Origin: Mariniblastus sp964414815
Lineage (GTDB): Bacteria; Planctomycetota; Planctomycetia; Pirellulales; Pirellulaceae
NCBI GenBank assembly: GCA_964414815.1
Contig: CAYPXY010000024.1
Location: forward strand, 1 to 64,000
Direction of reading: 5' to 3'
DNA length: 64,000 nt
The notes beneath the pieces were generated by a model that did no database searches, was not told the DNA's origin, and saw nothing but the letters and a program-made list of their open reading frames with translations. How positions within the stretch are numbered: position 1 is the first letter of the stretch; every line of letters begins with the position of its first letter. Both the position numbers and the translations under genes were made by a program. This document shows, piece by piece, positions 8,624 through 17,819 of the stretch.

Positions 8624-9598
8624 TTACTTACGGACCAAATCTGCAATCGCTTCGCGAATTTCGGGAAATTCAAACACAAATCCTTCCCGCTTCAGACGTT
8701 CTGAAACGATATAACGACCGTAGAGCGCCAACTCAGGATCGGTGCGAAGAATCCACTTGGCTCCCAATCGCACCATCGTCTCGGTCGCCGGCAATCCGAT
8801 CGGCATGCCGATTGCCTTTCTCAGTGTTCGCATGAACTCGACTTGCGAAACCGGGTTGGGAGCGGTTGCGATATAGATTCCGGACATCGCTGAATCGAAC
8901 AGTCCTTGCTCAATCAAGCGGTTCATATCCCGTTCGTGAATCCAGCTCAATCCCTGCTTGCCCGAACCGAGGCGCCCGCCCAACCCAAGACGAGCGACGA
9001 ATCTCAACCGCGACAATGCTCCACCGCCCGCTCCACGATCCCTGCCGATGACAAAACTGATTCGCAAGACCACCCCGCGCTGGGCCGGTAGAATGCTAGG
9101 GTGAAAAGCTTCTTCCCAAGCCTTCCCAACGAACGGCGCCATGCCGATTCCATAGGGTGACTCTTCAGAGCAAACCACTTCGGGCGGATCACCGTAAATA
9201 TGAGCCGTACTCAACTGCACCCAGACAGGCGGTGGCGTTGCAATCGTTCGAACCGCTTGTCCCAACACACGAGTCGCCTCGACGCGGGAACGAAGAATTT
9301 CGTCCTGATGGTCGGGTGTTTTGATGCAGTCCACGCTGCGGCCAGTCAGATTGACTAAGCCGATTGCTCCGTCAAGTTCACTCACCCAATCCCCCAACGA
9401 GCGGGCGTCCCAGTACACATACCGAAACGGACCCAGCTGCTTCTCCGGTCGCCGCGAGAGAACCACGACTTCATGACCGCTTTCAACAATGTGATGCGCA
9501 AACGAAGTTCCAAGGAAGCCGTTTCCTCCGGCCAGCACGATACGCCCGCCAGATGTTCGACCGCCCCTTAGGTGTTCTTCCAGTATCGTGTGTTTCAT
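8624..9598 (-). CDS. TIGR01777-type NAD(P)-binding epimerase
   Basis: A 324-residue short-chain dehydrogenase/epimerase-fold protein. The nucleotide-binding motif GGNGFLGTSFAHHIVESGHEV lies at about 24-44. NLTGRSVDC and STAHIYGDPPEV follow. The C-terminal FEFPEIREAIADLV block is typical of the DUF1731 tail of the YfcH/TIGR01777 family. Its substrate is unknown in most bacteria. It lies 12 bp downstream of radC, on the same strand, and is probably the last gene of a trx-radC-epimerase transcript. Confidence 0.85.
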   Translation of the reverse strand: MKHTILEEHLRGGRTSGGRIVLAGGNGFLGTSFAHHIVESGHEVVVLSRRPEKQLGPFRYVYWDARSLGDWVSELDGAIGLVNLTGRSVDCIKTPDHQDEILRSRVEATRVLGQAVRTIATPPPVWVQLSTAHIYGDPPEVVCSEESPYGIGMAPFVGKAWEEAFHPSILPAQRGVVLRISFVIGRDRGAGGGALSRLRFVARLGLGGRLGSGKQGLSWIHERDMNRLIEQGLFDSAMSGIYIATAPNPVSQVEFMRTLRKAIGMPIGLPATETMVRLGAKWILRTDPELALYGRYIVSERLKREGFVFEFPEIREAIADLVRK

Positions 9599-9610
9599 CG
9601 TCGCAAATGC

Positions 9611-10648
9611 CTACCGCCGCTCGCGATGTTCGCGAATTGATACGCTTTGGAATGCGCCGAGTACAACATGATCGAGGATTTCGATTCCGATGATTTTTCC
9701 CGACTCTTCCAGACGCTGGGTCACTGACAAATCTTCTCGACTGGGAGTGGGATCGCCGGAAGGATGATTGTGGACCAATAAGATCGAGGCGGCTGCATCC
9801 TTGATCGCGCGGCGAAAGACTTCTCGCGGATGAACCAGACTGGCGTCGAGCGTTCCCACCGTAATCCGGTGGGAATCAATCACCTGATTCTTGGTATCGA
9901 GCGTGACGATATGAAACTCTTCCTGCTTTGCATCCGCGATCAGACGATGAAAACGGCTTTCGCAGTACTGAACGGCTTCACTGCTGGATCGAATCCGGAT
10001 CGTCTGCCGGTCTCTCGATGCCATTTCAACCCTCCGGCCCAATTCAATGCCTGCCATGATCTGGCAATAGGCTGTAATCTCGACGGCTGGGGAAATTTCT
10101 TTTAGCTCACCGCGGCCCGCAGAAGGAAGTTCGTTCAACCGATGCTGAAATTGCTTGGCCAATTTTTCGCCGGCATGAATTGCCGACTCGCCGGGACGAC
10201 CACTTCGAACCAGAATGGCCAACAGCTCGGATGTTTTCAGTTGCGATGCGCCCCACTGAATCAATCGCTCGCGAGGGCGCTCTTCGGAAGGCGTACCGGC
10301 CACTTGCGAACCGAAAATTTTATCGTCCAGCCATTGTTCGGGTTGAAAATCACCTCGACCTTGATTCCAGCGATACAAGTTTCCGACGTTGCCGTCACCC
10401 ACCAGCCAACCGCTTTCCTCAAGTTCGCGAATTACTTTGGCGACAAAGCGGGGTTGCTCGCATGAACAAGCCCGCTTGGCTTCGTCCAACTCAACCGTCG
10501 TTTGCGAAACGATGTAGTTGACTACCGATTTGTATCGCTGGTATCGTTCGACCGAAGCAGGTGGTTTGGACGATGATTTTCGCGATGATTCAGTATGTTC
10601 CATTTCGAACTCGCCTGTGGATTCGCTCTGATACTGGCCCCTTTCCAT
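9611..10648 (-). CDS. radC: RadC-like JAB/MPN protein with wHTH extension
   Basis: A 345-residue protein. The C-terminal half is a RadC/UPF0758 domain with the JAMM metal motif HNHPSGDPTPSRED (about 290-303). The preceding helix-hairpin-helix region begins PRERLIQWGASQLKTSELLAILVRSG. An N-terminal extra domain (about 35-95, YKSVVNYIVSQ...ELEESGWLVGDGNVGNLYRW) looks like a winged helix and is absent from standard RadC, which is about 225 residues. An alternative start at 10603 would keep this domain. RadC proteins are DNA-associated, but their enzymatic role is unsettled. It is 10 bp downstream of the thioredoxin gene. Confidence 0.88.
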   Translation of the reverse strand: MERGQYQSESTGEFEMEHTESSRKSSSKPPASVERYQRYKSVVNYIVSQTTVELDEAKRACSCEQPRFVAKVIRELEESGWLVGDGNVGNLYRWNQGRGDFQPEQWLDDKIFGSQVAGTPSEERPRERLIQWGASQLKTSELLAILVRSGRPGESAIHAGEKLAKQFQHRLNELPSAGRGELKEISPAVEITAYCQIMAGIELGRRVEMASRDRQTIRIRSSSEAVQYCESRFHRLIADAKQEEFHIVTLDTKNQVIDSHRITVGTLDASLVHPREVFRRAIKDAAASILLVHNHPSGDPTPSREDLSVTQRLEESGKIIGIEILDHVVLGAFQSVSIREHRERR

Positions 10649-10658
10649 TGTAACGGGC

Positions 10659-11075
10659 TCATTTCAATTTCGTCAGAGAGGCGATTTCTCTCTCAATTTC
10701 CGACTTGCTCGTTCCTCCCTTGTCGATCACTTTTTCCCCATTTTTAAAATAGATCAAGCGAGGAATGGTATGAACATTGTACTCTCTCGCCAATTCTTCC
10801 TGGGAATCTATGTCGACCTTCCCCATAACGATTTTCCCTTCATGTTTTTCCGCCAGTTTTTCCATTGTTGGCATCAATGCCCGGCAAGGAGGGCACCAGT
10901 CTGCCCAGAAATCGACAAGGACCGGCTTGTCGCTGTTCAAAACGACTTCTCTAAAATTCTCTTTGGTGATCACCACCATTTTGGAATCTTTGCTGGTCTG
11001 ATCTGGTGGATTACAACCGACCAATGTGGCTGTCACCAGAGTCACTATCGACAGGAGAGATGATTTGGTTTTCAT
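10659..11075 (-). CDS. Lipoprotein thioredoxin, CPPC active site
   Basis: A 138-residue thioredoxin-fold protein with a lipoprotein signal (LSIVTLVTATLVGC, lipidated Cys about 21), so it acts in the periplasm. The thioredoxin domain (about 33-136) has FWADWCPPCRALMP as active site and the cis-proline block HTIPRLIYFKNG. The central dipeptide is Pro-Pro instead of the usual Gly-Pro, which should alter redox potential. It is first in a probable transcript with radC and the epimerase. A reductase or oxidase partner is not seen nearby. Confidence 0.88.
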   Translation of the reverse strand: MKTKSSLLSIVTLVTATLVGCNPPDQTSKDSKMVVITKENFREVVLNSDKPVLVDFWADWCPPCRALMPTMEKLAEKHEGKIVMGKVDIDSQEELAREYNVHTIPRLIYFKNGEKVIDKGGTSKSEIEREIASLTKLK

Positions 11076-11149
11076 GATTGGATCCCGTTGAGATGGGTTT
11101 GTTTGGTGATGGGTGAAGTACTACCAATGTATCCGATAATTGGTTTGCC

Positions 11150-11917
11150 TTATAGCTCCAGAACCTCACTGACCCGGTCTCGCCAAGCTACAAAAATGGG
11201 CATCTCTTGACCTAAAATGGACTGATGGGTACGCATGGCGACTTCTGGACAGTTGTTCTGCTCGGACAGATGGCACAAGCACAGCCATTTCAAGCGACCT
11301 TGATTGCCATCTTTTACCAACTGAGCCGCCTCCTCATTTGAAATATGGCCTCCAAGACCCGAGATTCGCCGCTTCAGATGCTCGGGATAGCGCCCCGTGG
11401 CTAGCATTCCTTCGTCGTAGTTGCTTTCAAGAATCACCCCATCGAGCGATGGCATGACGTCTCTCAGCTCCTCGAACGGATGTCCCAAATCAGTCAAAAT
11501 ACCCACGCGATGCTCGGCATCTTCAACCACAAACACCACGCCATCCACACCGTCATGAGGAGTACGAATCGTGTGAACCGTAATCGAACCCACGGTCTCA
11601 GAACATCCTGATGAAAACAACCGCACCCGTTTCAGACTGCCAAGTTTCTGATTGATCTCGATTGCCAACAATGTTGGGCGAGTGATATAAACCGGAAGAT
11701 CGAATTTCCGATGGAAGGATCCGAGATGCCGAGTATGATCGCTATGATCATGCGAAATGAAAATGCCTTTGACTTTTTTCAAGTCGCGTTGGTAAACCGC
11801 CAGACGAGTTTGAGCCGTTCGGACACTGATACCCGCGTCGAAGAGCAATGCCGTTTCACCCGATTCAACATAGTAGCAGTTTCCATTACTTCCCGATTGA
11901 AGAGGGATTATTTTCAT
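11150..11917 (-). CDS. WalJ/YycJ-type metallo-beta-lactamase-fold hydrolase
   Basis: A 255-residue MBL-fold protein when started at 11917 (MKIIPLQSGSNGNCYYVES), the typical N-terminus of the YycJ/WalJ family. The longer frame from 11962 adds 15 residues without family match. Metal-binding signature FISHDHSDHTRHL is present, with later conserved Asp and His (DLGHP, CLCHLSEQN). Family members are cytoplasmic nucleases linked to DNA repair and to cell-wall signalling in Firmicutes. The role here is inferred from family only. It is a single gene upstream of the thioredoxin gene. Confidence 0.85.
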   Translation of the reverse strand: MKIIPLQSGSNGNCYYVESGETALLFDAGISVRTAQTRLAVYQRDLKKVKGIFISHDHSDHTRHLGSFHRKFDLPVYITRPTLLAIEINQKLGSLKRVRLFSSGCSETVGSITVHTIRTPHDGVDGVVFVVEDAEHRVGILTDLGHPFEELRDVMPSLDGVILESNYDEGMLATGRYPEHLKRRISGLGGHISNEEAAQLVKDGNQGRLKWLCLCHLSEQNNCPEVAMRTHQSILGQEMPIFVAWRDRVSEVLEL

Positions 11918-11980
11918 CCTGATTACCCGATTTAGGCGACCGGTAGGTAAACGTTTACTCAAGTAGTATTGCGCTGAGTT

Positions 11981-12001
11981 GCGAGTCTCGGAGAGACTCG
12001 C
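11981..12001. repeat. Perfect 9-bp-stem hairpin
   Basis: GCGAGTCTC-GGA-GAGACTCGC is a perfect inverted repeat with a GGA loop, between walJ-like and pepD genes. The GGA/TCC loop is shared with the REP hairpins at 55.6-56.8 kb, but the stem differs. No T-run follows, so it is not a classic terminator. Confidence 0.6.
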
Positions 12002-12036
12002 CTACACTAGGGTACGTTTTTATCTGCCGGTCGCTT

Positions 12037-13482
12037 TTAAATTTCCTCCAGTGTCTTCACCAGAAACCTCCAGTATTTTTCGACGCTGGCAATTTCACAT
12101 TTTTCATCCGGCGAATGAGGATTCTTGATCGTCGGGCCAAATGAAATCATATCCATCTCCGGATAGTGACTCCCGATAATCCCGCATTCCAATCCCGCAT
12201 GAACGGCACTGACATGAGGCTCCTTGCCAAACTGATCGAGATAGATCTTTTTCATCAAACTCAGGATCGCTGAATCTGCTTTTGGCTGCCAGCCCGGATA
12301 CGATCCCTGATGAATCACCTTTGCACCGATCAGCCGAAAGGTGGCAGCAATCGTATTGGTGATGTCTATTTTGGCTGAATCGACGCTGCTGCGAGACAGA
12401 AACTGCACCAGCGCCACTCCATTTTCAACCAGCACTCGTGCAAGGCTCGTTGAAGTCTCCACGAGACCGGCCACCTGATCGCTCATTCGAACCACACCGC
12501 AGGGAGCCGCATAAATCGCATGCAACAACGATTGTTGATCGGCTTGATTCATCACTTGTGATGGCTTGTCTGTTTTCTCGATGGCGATTTTCAGATCCGG
12601 TTCTGCGACGGCAAGCTCCGAGCGAATCACATCGGCAATGGAATCCAAATGATTTTCAAACGCTTCTCTTAAACTGGCATCGATCACCACCACTGCAAAC
12701 GCTTCGCGGGGAATGGCATTTCTCAAACTTCCTCCATCGAGGGATGCAATCCATGGGTTCAGTTCACCGGCCGTCCAAAGCAAGCGATTGATAATTTTGT
12801 TTGCATTGCCACGACCGAGATGAATATCGCAACCCGAATGGCCCCCTTTCAAACCCGTGACTGAAATCTTCAACGCTTCACCATCGGGAGCAGGAACTTG
12901 CCGATATTCAAACTCGACATTGGTGTCTAATCCTCCCGCACAGCCTATACAAAGTTCGCCTTCATCTTCGGTATCGGTATTGAGCAAGATCCTTCCCTTG
13001 AGTACGCCCGCGTTGAGTTCAAAGGCCCCGGTCATCCCGGTTTCTTCGTCGATCGTGAACAGGCCTTCGATGGGTCCATGCTTCAAATCTTTTGAAGCCA
13101 GCACCGCCATGATCGACGCAGCTCCCACTCCGTTGTCGGCGCCAAGCGTTGTACCTTTGGCTTTTAACCATTCACCATCGATCCATGATTCGATACCTTG
13201 GGTTTCGAAATCAAATTGGGTCGCTGCATTTTTCTGGTGAACCATGTCGAGATGTCCCTGCAGAACCACTCCCGGACGGCCTTCCATTCCCGGCGTGGCC
13301 GGTTTGCGGATGATGACATTACCAACCTGATCGACGATCGTTTCCAGTCCCAGATTCTCACCGAACTGTTTGATGAACTGCACTACACGTTCTTCCCGCT
13401 TTGACGGTCGCGGGACCGCATTGAGGGATTCAAAATAGTGCCAAAGAGGTTGCGGTTCGTGTTTGAGAATGGCTTGGTTCAT
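12037..13482 (-). CDS. pepD: Aminoacyl-histidine dipeptidase (M20C)
   Basis: A 481-residue cytoplasmic zinc dipeptidase of the M20C family that cleaves Xaa-His and related dipeptides. Metal-site motifs are VVLQGHLDMVHQK (about 78-90), GADNGVGAAS (about 118-127), DEETGMTGAF (the catalytic Glu and a metal Glu) and HAGLECGIIGSHYP near the C-terminus. The length matches E. coli PepD (485). It lies 15 bp downstream of gyrB on the same strand, so it may be co-transcribed with the replication block. Confidence 0.93.
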   Translation of the reverse strand: MNQAILKHEPQPLWHYFESLNAVPRPSKREERVVQFIKQFGENLGLETIVDQVGNVIIRKPATPGMEGRPGVVLQGHLDMVHQKNAATQFDFETQGIESWIDGEWLKAKGTTLGADNGVGAASIMAVLASKDLKHGPIEGLFTIDEETGMTGAFELNAGVLKGRILLNTDTEDEGELCIGCAGGLDTNVEFEYRQVPAPDGEALKISVTGLKGGHSGCDIHLGRGNANKIINRLLWTAGELNPWIASLDGGSLRNAIPREAFAVVVIDASLREAFENHLDSIADVIRSELAVAEPDLKIAIEKTDKPSQVMNQADQQSLLHAIYAAPCGVVRMSDQVAGLVETSTSLARVLVENGVALVQFLSRSSVDSAKIDITNTIAATFRLIGAKVIHQGSYPGWQPKADSAILSLMKKIYLDQFGKEPHVSAVHAGLECGIIGSHYPEMDMISFGPTIKNPHSPDEKCEIASVEKYWRFLVKTLEEI

Positions 13483-13497
13483 TTTGACTTCTTCTTG

Positions 13498-16026
13498 TTA
13501 AATATCCAACTCACGAACATCGAGCGCGTGTTTTTCGATAAACTCGCGACGAGGTTCGACCTTTTCGCCCATCAGAATACGGAACATTGCATCGGCTTCG
13601 CCCACGTTTTCCATACGGACCTGAATCAATGTGCGGTTGGCCGGATCGAGCGTTGTCTCTCGCAACTCTTCCGCGTTCATTTCCCCCAGTCCTTTAAAGC
13701 GAGTCACCTGAATTCCTTTTTCACCAGCCGACCTTACCGCACTGACCAACTCCCGCAGATCATTGACACCGGCTTCGTTCTCTCCTCGACGCAATGTGTA
13801 GCGAGATCCTTCGAGTCCTGTTCGTTCCTGCGGCAACAGTGCTTCTATATTGAAGCCAAATTTATCCAGTTCTTTTAAGCCGGCATTGATCGTCTTGATT
13901 TCATGAAATTCGTCCAGCACCATCATCGGGTTTGCAGATAAACTTTTCGAATCCAGAGCATTGCCTTCAGCACCGTTTGTCTCTGCCCCGTTGAGATCGT
14001 GACTCGATGCAATCTTGATTTCAACGCCTGTCTTCTCTTGTTGTTCGCGGATGAAATCGTCAATTTCCTTGCGGTTGTTGAACCAGTACTCACTGCTTCC
14101 TTGCTTGGCGTGAAAAACCGGTAAACGTCCGGTTTCGACATCGATTCGATTCGAGTGAGTTCGCAAATTAATTCCGCGACGTTCGAGAGCTAAAATTCCT
14201 TCTTCCATACTGGCCAACGTCGCACAGAGTCGCCGCATGTCATCGCCTTCGATTATCCGGTCACCTGTATCAAACGATGAATCGGCCAGACCACGATCAA
14301 GCAGTTTCGCCCGCATCTCTTCGTCGGTTTGAACATAATAAGTATTCTTGCGTTCTTTAACCCTGAACAAAGGTGGTTGGGCCACGTATACATGTCCGGC
14401 TTCGATCAACTGGTACATCTGCCGATAGAAGAAACACAACAGCAAGGTTCGAATGTGTGAACCATCGACATCGGCGTCGGTCATAATAATCACCTTGCCG
14501 TAACGTCGCTTGGCAACATCCTGCTCCTCGCCGATACCGATCTTCAACGCCGCGATCATGGATTGGACTTCTTCGTTTGCCAAAACTTTGTCTTCGCGGG
14601 CTTTATAGGCATTGATGATTTTTCCCCGCAGCGGCAGAATCGCTTGAAACTCCTTCAAACGGCCTCCCTCGGCACTTCCACCTGCCGAATCCCCTTCCAC
14701 GAGATACAGTTCACATCGGTCAACGTCCTTACTGAGACAATCTCGCAACTTTCCGGGCAACCCGCCGCCTCCAAGCACCGATTTTCGCCGAACTTTCTCG
14801 CGGGCGGCTCGAGCCGCTTCACGGGCCTCGGCGGCCTGAATGGATTTCTTGATAATCATTTTGGCTTCTTTAGGATTCTCTTCGAGATAGACCTTCAGAT
14901 ACTCGCCAAATGCAGACCCTAGAATTCCTTCAACTTCACTGTTACCCAGCTTTGTTTTGGTCTGACCCTCAAATTGCGGCGACGGAACTTTGACCGAGAT
15001 GATCGCCGTTAATCCCTCGCGAAAATCCTCTCCGGAAACGTTCAGATTCTTGGGATAGAGGTTTTCCTTCTTGGCGTAGTTGTTCAATGATCGCGTCAAC
15101 GCAGCACGGAAACCGGAAACATGAGTTCCTCCTTCATTCGTATTGATATTGTTCGCGTAGGAATGAACATTCTCGGTCAGTTCGGTTGTGTACTGCAGAG
15201 CGATCTCGTATCCGATCCCTGATTCAGATTCTTCCCCTTTCAGATAAATCACATCCGAATGAATAGGATCGGTCGCGCGATTCAAGTTTTCAACATACTC
15301 AATGATCCCTCGTTCGTAGTAAAACTCGTCCTCTTCTGAAATCCGTTCGTCGCGAAAATGGATTCGAACACCACTATTGAGAAACGCCAGTTCCTGCAGT
15401 CGTTTCAGCAGTACGGAATACTCGAACTTGGTCACTGGAAAAATTTGTGGATCGGGCTTGAAAGTGGTTTTGGTTCCCCGTTTGTCCGATTTGCCGACTT
15501 TGACCACTTCGCCGGTCGCGATCCCGCGTTCATAGTCCTGTTGATAGACAAAACCATCGCGATGAACTTCGACCTGACACCATTCCGAGAGAAAATTGAC
15601 GACCGTCACACCCACACCGTGCAGCCCCCCTGAAACCTTGTAAGCGATTTCTTCTTCGCTGCCGTCCTCCTGTTCCTCGCTACCGAACTTGCCACCGAAC
15701 TTCAGCTTGGTCATGACGCCTTCAAGCGTCGAAACATCGCGGCCTTCTTCAGCACTTAACTGTTCGTGGCGATCAATCGGAATTCCCCGCCCGTCATCGG
15801 TAACAGTGATTGAACCATCATTGTTGATGACGGTGGACACGCGTTTTGCAAATCCTGCCATCGCTTCGTCAATCGAATTGTCCACCACTTCATAAACGAG
15901 GTGATGAAGTCCGCGAGGTGTCGTATCCCCGATGTACATCCCCGGACGTTTACGAACGTGCTCAAGGTCGGACAAGAGTTTTATTTTTTCAGCAGAGTAG
16001 TCTTCTGCTCGTTGTTCTTTAGCCAT
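13498..16026 (-). CDS. gyrB: DNA gyrase subunit B
   Basis: An 842-residue ATPase subunit of gyrase. The GHKL ATPase domain has DDGRGIPID and GGLHGVGVTVVNFLSEW. The transducer follows, then the TOPRIM domain with EGDSAGGSAEGGR, PLRGKIINAYKARED and DADVDGSHIRTLL. The C-terminal GyrA-interaction block has TRFKGLGEMNAEELRETT. The protein is about 200 residues longer than Bacillus GyrB. The extra region follows PPLFRVKERKNTYYV and runs to about residue 770, a position where proteobacterial GyrB also carries an insert. The ATG overlaps the stop of the DUF721 gene (ATGGCTAA), which suggests translational coupling. Confidence 0.98.
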   Translation of the reverse strand: MAKEQRAEDYSAEKIKLLSDLEHVRKRPGMYIGDTTPRGLHHLVYEVVDNSIDEAMAGFAKRVSTVINNDGSITVTDDGRGIPIDRHEQLSAEEGRDVSTLEGVMTKLKFGGKFGSEEQEDGSEEEIAYKVSGGLHGVGVTVVNFLSEWCQVEVHRDGFVYQQDYERGIATGEVVKVGKSDKRGTKTTFKPDPQIFPVTKFEYSVLLKRLQELAFLNSGVRIHFRDERISEEDEFYYERGIIEYVENLNRATDPIHSDVIYLKGEESESGIGYEIALQYTTELTENVHSYANNINTNEGGTHVSGFRAALTRSLNNYAKKENLYPKNLNVSGEDFREGLTAIISVKVPSPQFEGQTKTKLGNSEVEGILGSAFGEYLKVYLEENPKEAKMIIKKSIQAAEAREAARAAREKVRRKSVLGGGGLPGKLRDCLSKDVDRCELYLVEGDSAGGSAEGGRLKEFQAILPLRGKIINAYKAREDKVLANEEVQSMIAALKIGIGEEQDVAKRRYGKVIIMTDADVDGSHIRTLLLCFFYRQMYQLIEAGHVYVAQPPLFRVKERKNTYYVQTDEEMRAKLLDRGLADSSFDTGDRIIEGDDMRRLCATLASMEEGILALERRGINLRTHSNRIDVETGRLPVFHAKQGSSEYWFNNRKEIDDFIREQQEKTGVEIKIASSHDLNGAETNGAEGNALDSKSLSANPMMVLDEFHEIKTINAGLKELDKFGFNIEALLPQERTGLEGSRYTLRRGENEAGVNDLRELVSAVRSAGEKGIQVTRFKGLGEMNAEELRETTLDPANRTLIQVRMENVGEADAMFRILMGEKVEPRREFIEKHALDVRELDI

Positions 16027-16393
16027 TCTTTTCCACGTTTCCTATTCGAAATCGTATATCTTTAATTGAACTTTCCGGCAGTTGCTTTTGTAACTTTGCC
16101 AGCAATTTGCTTTTTTCAAATTCCAGCCGCTGTCTCAAAGCGGCATTGGCAACCACGATCTCCAACACACCCCGCCGAAGGTGACCGGCCTGAGTTGCAT
16201 TGGGCCAAGTTGCCTCAACCAATGATTGCCAAACCGTTTGTATTTGATTGGCCGCATTTTGTTGATGGTAACCATGACGAGCGAGCCACTTGGCAATCAC
16301 ATTGCGCGATGTTTTGGGCCGCCGTTCAAAAAACTGCCGCTGGTCGATCAACCGGCGAGCATCGTCGAAATCCTGTTCATCGTAGGGGGTCAC
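16019..16393 (-). CDS. DUF721 (DciA-like) protein
   Basis: A 124-residue protein starting with GTG at 16393, one base after the dnaN stop. Longer frames reach back into dnaN and are less likely. Conserved DUF721 features are the WQSLVEATWPNATQAGHLRRGVLEIVVANAALRQRLEFEKSKLLAKL stretch (shown here only as a landmark; its core is VWQSLVEA and LRQRLEFEKSKLL). In bacteria without DnaC or phage-type loaders, DciA-family DUF721 proteins promote DnaB helicase loading. Its place between dnaN and gyrB fits a replication role. Confidence 0.8.
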   Translation of the reverse strand: MTPYDEQDFDDARRLIDQRQFFERRPKTSRNVIAKWLARHGYHQQNAANQIQTVWQSLVEATWPNATQAGHLRRGVLEIVVANAALRQRLEFEKSKLLAKLQKQLPESSIKDIRFRIGNVEKNG

Positions 16394-16394
16394 T

Positions 16395-17516
16395 CTACAA
16401 ACGTCTTTCCTTTGCCATCGGCATGATGACGTAGCCATAGTGGTCGTCTGTGTAGCAATACGCCGCCGCATCCCCATTTTGCACATCGAAAGTAAATGTC
16501 TTTTCCAGCGGCAAAACCTTCAGAAAATCCGCCACGAAACGGTGATCCAATGCAATCGTCAACTCTTCCTCTTCGTAGGCGACCGGCATCTCAACTCTCG
16601 ACTCACCGACTTCTGCCGTACTGCTGCTGAGCACCAGCGAGCCGTTACCGAACGTAAAATCGATACCCCGACTTTCGTCGCTGGCCACGATCGCGGCTTG
16701 TCGCAGGGCCGAATACATCGGCCCAACGGAAATATCGATATGCTTTGAATCCGTTCGGCTTGGAACAACGTCTCGCCATCTGGGAAAGCGACCTTCGACC
16801 AATCGCGTAAAAAACGTTCCAAACGAATCCCGAATCAATAGTTCATTAGGTCGAGCGATCAGTTGCGTTGGCTCATCACGATCCGGAAGAATCCGCTCGA
16901 GCAACTGCATCGATCTCGCGGGAACAATGGTGGTTCCTCCCCCCTGCCCCGGATTGCCAACCGCATCAATCGGCCCTTCCATTTTGGCCAGTCGCCGTCC
17001 ATCCGTACCGACGGCGGTAATGACGTTGTCTGTCATTTCCAGCAGCACTCCGCCCAACGCATAACGACTGCTTTCCGAGTCCGTGGCAAACAACGTTCGC
17101 TTAATCAGCTCGCGCAACACTCGCGGCGATACCAGAAAATGATCGGCATCCGTAAACTCTGCGACTTCCGGAAATTCATCCGGGTTCTGCGACTGAAGTT
17201 CGAACCGGCTGCTTTGACCTTTGATGACCGTTTTTTCCTGATTCGTTTCAATATGCAAAAACTCATCTCGCGACTCACGCAAAATCATCGCCAGCCGAGT
17301 CACGGGGATCACCGCCTGCCCTGCTGATTTGACTTCCTCGATCGGAATCGTCAGCCGTACTCCCACTTCCGTATCAGTGGCTGTCATCACCCCACCTTCA
17401 TGGGTCACATCAATCTTTACGTTTTGAAGAATCGCTTTGGGGCTACGAGCAGGAGCAACTGCAGCGGCGATTTGAAAAACATTCAGAAATGCTTCTCGAT
17501 TGATTTTGATCTTCAC
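16395..17516 (-). CDS. dnaN: DNA polymerase III beta clamp
   Basis: A 373-residue sliding clamp that holds DNA polymerase III on DNA. It begins MKIKINREAFLNVFQIAAAV and ends with YGYVIMPMAKERRL, including the conserved terminal MPM motif that lines the partner-binding pocket. Three clamp repeats fit the length. It is the second gene of the minus-strand set dnaA, dnaN, DUF721, gyrB, and is separated from dnaA by a 303-bp gap that is a candidate origin. Confidence 0.97.
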   Translation of the reverse strand: MKIKINREAFLNVFQIAAAVAPARSPKAILQNVKIDVTHEGGVMTATDTEVGVRLTIPIEEVKSAGQAVIPVTRLAMILRESRDEFLHIETNQEKTVIKGQSSRFELQSQNPDEFPEVAEFTDADHFLVSPRVLRELIKRTLFATDSESSRYALGGVLLEMTDNVITAVGTDGRRLAKMEGPIDAVGNPGQGGGTTIVPARSMQLLERILPDRDEPTQLIARPNELLIRDSFGTFFTRLVEGRFPRWRDVVPSRTDSKHIDISVGPMYSALRQAAIVASDESRGIDFTFGNGSLVLSSSTAEVGESRVEMPVAYEEEELTIALDHRFVADFLKVLPLEKTFTFDVQNGDAAAYCYTDDHYGYVIMPMAKERRL

Positions 17517-17819
17517 AGGACTTCCTTGGTTATTAAATGAATTTAAGTTTTCTTTTAGCAGTATTAATAATGGGGCACAGTAATTTGTCAGTAAGTGCCC
17601 TGGGATTGATATAAGTTTTTTTAATTTAGTCAGTTATAAATACAGGATACCGGTGGATAAAGTGTTTATAGGTTGTTATTAAAGTGTTATTGAACGGTTC
17701 GTAAATTTGTTTATAAGTCAGGTTATGGGTTGCGCTGTCGATAACTTTTTGAAGACGAATGGTCAGTGACAATCTGCTAACAGGTTTTCCACACTCCCTT
17801 TCATGCTTCCTTTTTATAC
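17517..17819. other. oriC: Candidate chromosomal origin region (dnaA-dnaN gap)
   Basis: A 303-bp AT-rich gene-free region between dnaA and dnaN. Two 9-mers match the DnaA box TTATCCACA at 8 of 9 positions: GGTGGATAA (17652-17660, reverse orientation) and TTTTCCACA (17785-17793). Weaker TTATA-type boxes and AT-rich stretches (about 17600-17700) are present. Many bacteria initiate replication here. Only two good boxes are visible, so the call is moderate. A 65-codon open frame across the region has no family features. Confidence 0.45.
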
